DNA from: Megamerina dolium
Lineage: Eukaryota > Arthropoda > Insecta > Diptera > Megamerinidae
NCBI GenBank assembly: GCA_963854835.1
Contig: OY978526.1
Span: 37,672,501 to 37,736,500 of the forward strand
DNA length: 64,000 nucleotides
Reading direction: 5' to 3'
Of the stretch, positions 60,890 to 64,000 are shown piece by piece; positions within the stretch are counted from its first letter, which is position 1, and each line of letters starts with the position of its first letter. The notes beneath the pieces were generated by a model, which saw nothing but the letters and a program-made list of their open reading frames with translations, was not told the origin of the DNA and ran no database searches. Both the position numbers and the translations under genes were made by a program.

Positions 60890-61640
60890 TAGGAGTTAAG
60901 GTATGTCAATAGCTTTGAAGTACATTCGGTACAGATGTATAGGAATGATGCCAAATTGAAAGGTGGGGTAGAGATAATGTCATTTCTGACTCTGCGAGTT
61001 AAGCTTAAGTTCCATTTGCCAGACTTTTGCTTCAATTTTAAAGCCGAAATTTTGAGTATTAATGAAACGGTAATATGGATTCGATGGAATGATATATACA
61101 CCAAAGATATTTATATTTACACTTACAGCCAAGCCCGTATCAAATCTCTCGCAGAAATATTCACTAAATCAGCACTTGTCCTTAAATGCGGACTATCTCT
61201 CAATAAGATGCCGCATCATTACAGCGTACACATCATGTGGGTACCGGGGTATAGGAACATTTCGTAGAATTGTGAGAAAGATGAGTTTGCAAGATTGGGC
61301 ATACCGTTGCCAAAGATTGAACTATTTCATAACATAGAGCATAGACACTTACAGGGATATTTACTCACTATAATCAACATAAGGTAGCAGGTATGAGCGT
61401 ATTTGAGTGGCCACAAGAAAAATGTAGCCTACCGTCAACAGCAAGAGGACTTGTTTCCTATTGTCCCCACTGTTCATTGGCTTTTGGGTAGGCTTGGTAA
61501 TAGGTTAGGGGTGCCAGCGAACTATTTTTGTCTGTGTTCTTCTTCTGAGATGATAGAGATGTTATTAACTACATGAGGAAATCCCGTTGGTTCCCGTTGG
61601 CCCCCATAAGGGGACAGTCGCATATCCTAACCTAAGGAAG
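60890..61640 (+). pseudogene. LINE RNase H-domain relic (LOA/I-like)
   Basis: A drifting frame reads FHLPDFCFNFKAEILSI, ETVIWIRWNDIYTKDIYIYT, then YSQARIKSLAEIFTKSALVL and YSVHIMWVPGYRNI, later LGVPANYFCLCSSSEM. This is the RNase H order F-x-A-E, D-S-x-x-A (the Asp is changed here), W-V-P-G-H (His changed to Tyr), then a Cys-rich tail, as in LOA and I-clade LINEs. Many frameshifts. The end has 'catatcctaacctaagg'. Confidence 0.7.
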
Positions 61641-61649
61641 TTTTTTATT

Positions 61650-64000
61650 TCTGTAAATTGCTTCTGCATAAAACAATTGAAAATACGAAACTAATGCTAT
61701 AAATCATAGACGTTGGGAGAAAGTAACTGCACTCTACAAATGTGGCGGGAAAGGCAATGAGATAAACAAACCAAAATTGTTCAAGCTATCTGATCATTCG
61801 TTTTGCTTGTCGCAGTTAATTACAAGGATTTACAGTACAGTATTTACAAGAAAATACAAACAAATACAAGCAAGTTCCTAAACTGTGGTAAAGAAAGTTC
61901 CAGAATTTACTTAAAATACTTTTGCATACTCATATAATAAATATACAATAAGATAACTTGTGTTTATTGCGTACCGATTGAAAGACGCGTTACTTGTGTT
62001 ATTCACTTATAAATTTATTGATACTATGTAGTATGATATATGTTTGCGAATTGAACCAATATATATGTATGTATATAAAACCAATTAATAAACTTGCTAT
62101 ATTGACTATATTTTATGTAAATATTTTTCATATTTTGCCGTGTACAATTGCAAATTCATTTCCGCATTATTGATATTTTGTGCATTGGTAATGTGCTCCA
62201 GTTCCTTGCAGCGAATCTATGTTACCCTCTCTTTTCCTGATGTGATACTTTTCACATTGTTAAATCTACACCTGCGTGGGTAGTTATTCATAAAGATTGT
62301 AGACAAATATTTATACACTCAAATACGCAGGTAAAAAGTGAGATTGCAAGCATGCAGAACAAGTTAAATATGAAAAAGCGTGTTTCTCCAATTACACTTC
62401 CCATTATGAAATGCATTAGTGGTATTCACAATGTAGCGCAACTGATTAGCGAACGACATCCTTGGCATGGATAAGAATTTCAAATGTATTTTTCTGCATT
62501 CAACAATAATAAATAAATAAATAAATCTAAATATTTTCTAAATACAACAAGAGTTCTTATACAGAATGAAAAGCAGTGATGCTTAGAACGAACTGAAAAG
62601 GAAGTTTTGAATATGAAAATAATATTTTTCGATATGACGCTTTTTACAATATTAAATCTATACCAGTAAATACAAAATTACAGAATAATTTTTTAAATAC
62701 CATCCATAACAAGTCACTATCTCCATAGATTTTTAGTTGTCTGCACTGAGCATGAAATAAGTTGGCATTTAGCGTATAGTAATATGTTACATTTGAAGTA
62801 TGCATGTCATCACCACTGGGTAGCTGTAAGGTATATGGGTATTTATGGGTGCTTCAGTGGAGAGTACATTGCATTTGCATAAATACTAGCTTATTATAAA
62901 ATCCCAACTGCCAGTAAGTACAACTTTACGTTCCTTTATGCACTTGTTCAATCAACAATATTTATTCTAGGTCACTGAGAATTGTATACTATCTTGCATA
63001 CGAGTAAGAGTATGTGTAAATACGAGTATATATTTCAGCTGCATTACATTATTGGTAATAAATATGAACATGAAATAATTGAAATACTCAATTTCCTAAA
63101 ATAACGTGGGCTATACACATACGTACATACCTACATATGTATATCAGCGAATGTAATTATCAAATTGAAATTCATATACTTTCGCAGTATATTATATCGT
63201 AATGCGAAACTGGTTATTCTATTTGTTCTTACAAATCTGCCGTTCAGCAATGCATTCCATGGTAAATTATTCAATCTAGCTACATATAGTTATGTACTCA
63301 TATACATATACTTGTATATGTTTTTAAATTCAATTAAATAATATTGAATTGATTTACTACTATTAATGCTACAATTACTTACTTACTTTCATATAAATGA
63401 ATATGAATCCGATTTGTTGTAATCGAACTCAATGAATACATATGTATGTACATAGGTACACCTACGAATGAGTAGTTGAGAACACGTTCAGCTCACAACA
63501 GCTACATATGAACAATGCTTCACCTGGAAATACTAGAGCTCAGTTTCTATTAAATTCAAACAAATGTGGTGCAGACGTCAAATGCCTCAACAGTTTCAAA
63601 ACGGCAAATAAGTTGAACTAATCGAACGTAGCGAAAGGGAGAAGGCGATCATTGGGAGTGCCAATAATATAGCTACATACATATGCATGTATGTATGTAT
63701 GTATGTATGTAAGAACCAGTTTCACTTTCAACAGCAAACCGTCTACGGCTACTAAGTACATACGAGTATGTTTGTATAAACTTTTGTAATTATAATAAAA
63801 CCAAAAAACCAGCACCATAATTAGTCGCAACCAACACCCATGTTACCATAGCTATACCTTATGCAAGTAATGTAATTCGAATGTTGTGCTTAAGTTTGAA
63901 AGTAGTCGAATTGCAAAAGTGAATAAGCGAAATTCTAGAGCAACCACGCTGCAATTAAACACACCAGTAATAATCAATGCAAATAAAACAGATGTCTCAG
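61650..64000. other. Intergenic region at the window end
   Basis: No gene recognised. A (TATG)n run sits near 63684-63711. The last 300 bases are less AT-rich and could be the upstream or 5' UTR of a gene beyond the window. Confidence 0.35.

Overview
This is AT-rich eukaryotic DNA with short introns, many tacata/tatg microsatellites and several insect transposon families. It is almost certainly from a higher fly. Three things point to a tephritid fruit fly (Bactrocera/Zeugodacus/Ceratitis type): a DD41D mariner of the kind I recall from Ceratitis (from memory), tephritid-like SINE and RTE debris, and a spaetzle plus Cpr97Ea-like pair that I recall lying close together at polytene band 97E in Drosophila. 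Species is not resolved.

Four multi-exon protein genes can be assembled by splice sites and codon phase. (1) A neprilysin-like M13 metallopeptidase on the minus strand, nine coding exons from 12062 down to 1429, 851 codons, with an intact zinc site. (2) A spaetzle (Toll ligand) gene on the minus strand, four exons from 18518 to 17474; its 5' exon or exons with the signal peptide were not found. (3) A plus-strand gene for a secreted low-complexity protein that I do not recognise. It has a two-codon first exon at 32935-32940, a 7.2 kb intron and further exons at 40127-45715 (562 residues). (4) An RR-1 cuticle protein on the minus strand, five exons from 54349 to 53022 (355 residues), matching Cpr97Ea. 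A splice-bounded open exon at 57971-58187 (+) probably belongs to a fifth gene.

Most of the rest is intron, intergenic sequence and mobile DNA: a nearly intact DD41D mariner (25924-27190); a jockey-clade LINE (about 46.9-51.6 kb) split by a tRNA-derived SINE with a clean target duplication; at least nine copies of that SINE; relics of RTE, LOA-type, Penelope-type and other mariner elements; several non-autonomous inverted-repeat elements; a 90-bp tandem array; and two long (TA)n tracts.

The genes do not form an operon. Spaetzle acts in Toll signalling, the cuticle protein in chitin-matrix assembly, the neprilysin in peptide turnover at the cell surface, and the unknown secreted protein may be extracellular matrix or cuticle. 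No bacterial-type system, CRISPR array or virus was seen. The most notable items are the unknown secreted gene, the young SINE family with an A/T-rich ATTT tail, and a 723-bp inverted-repeat element with perfect 16-bp flanking direct repeats.
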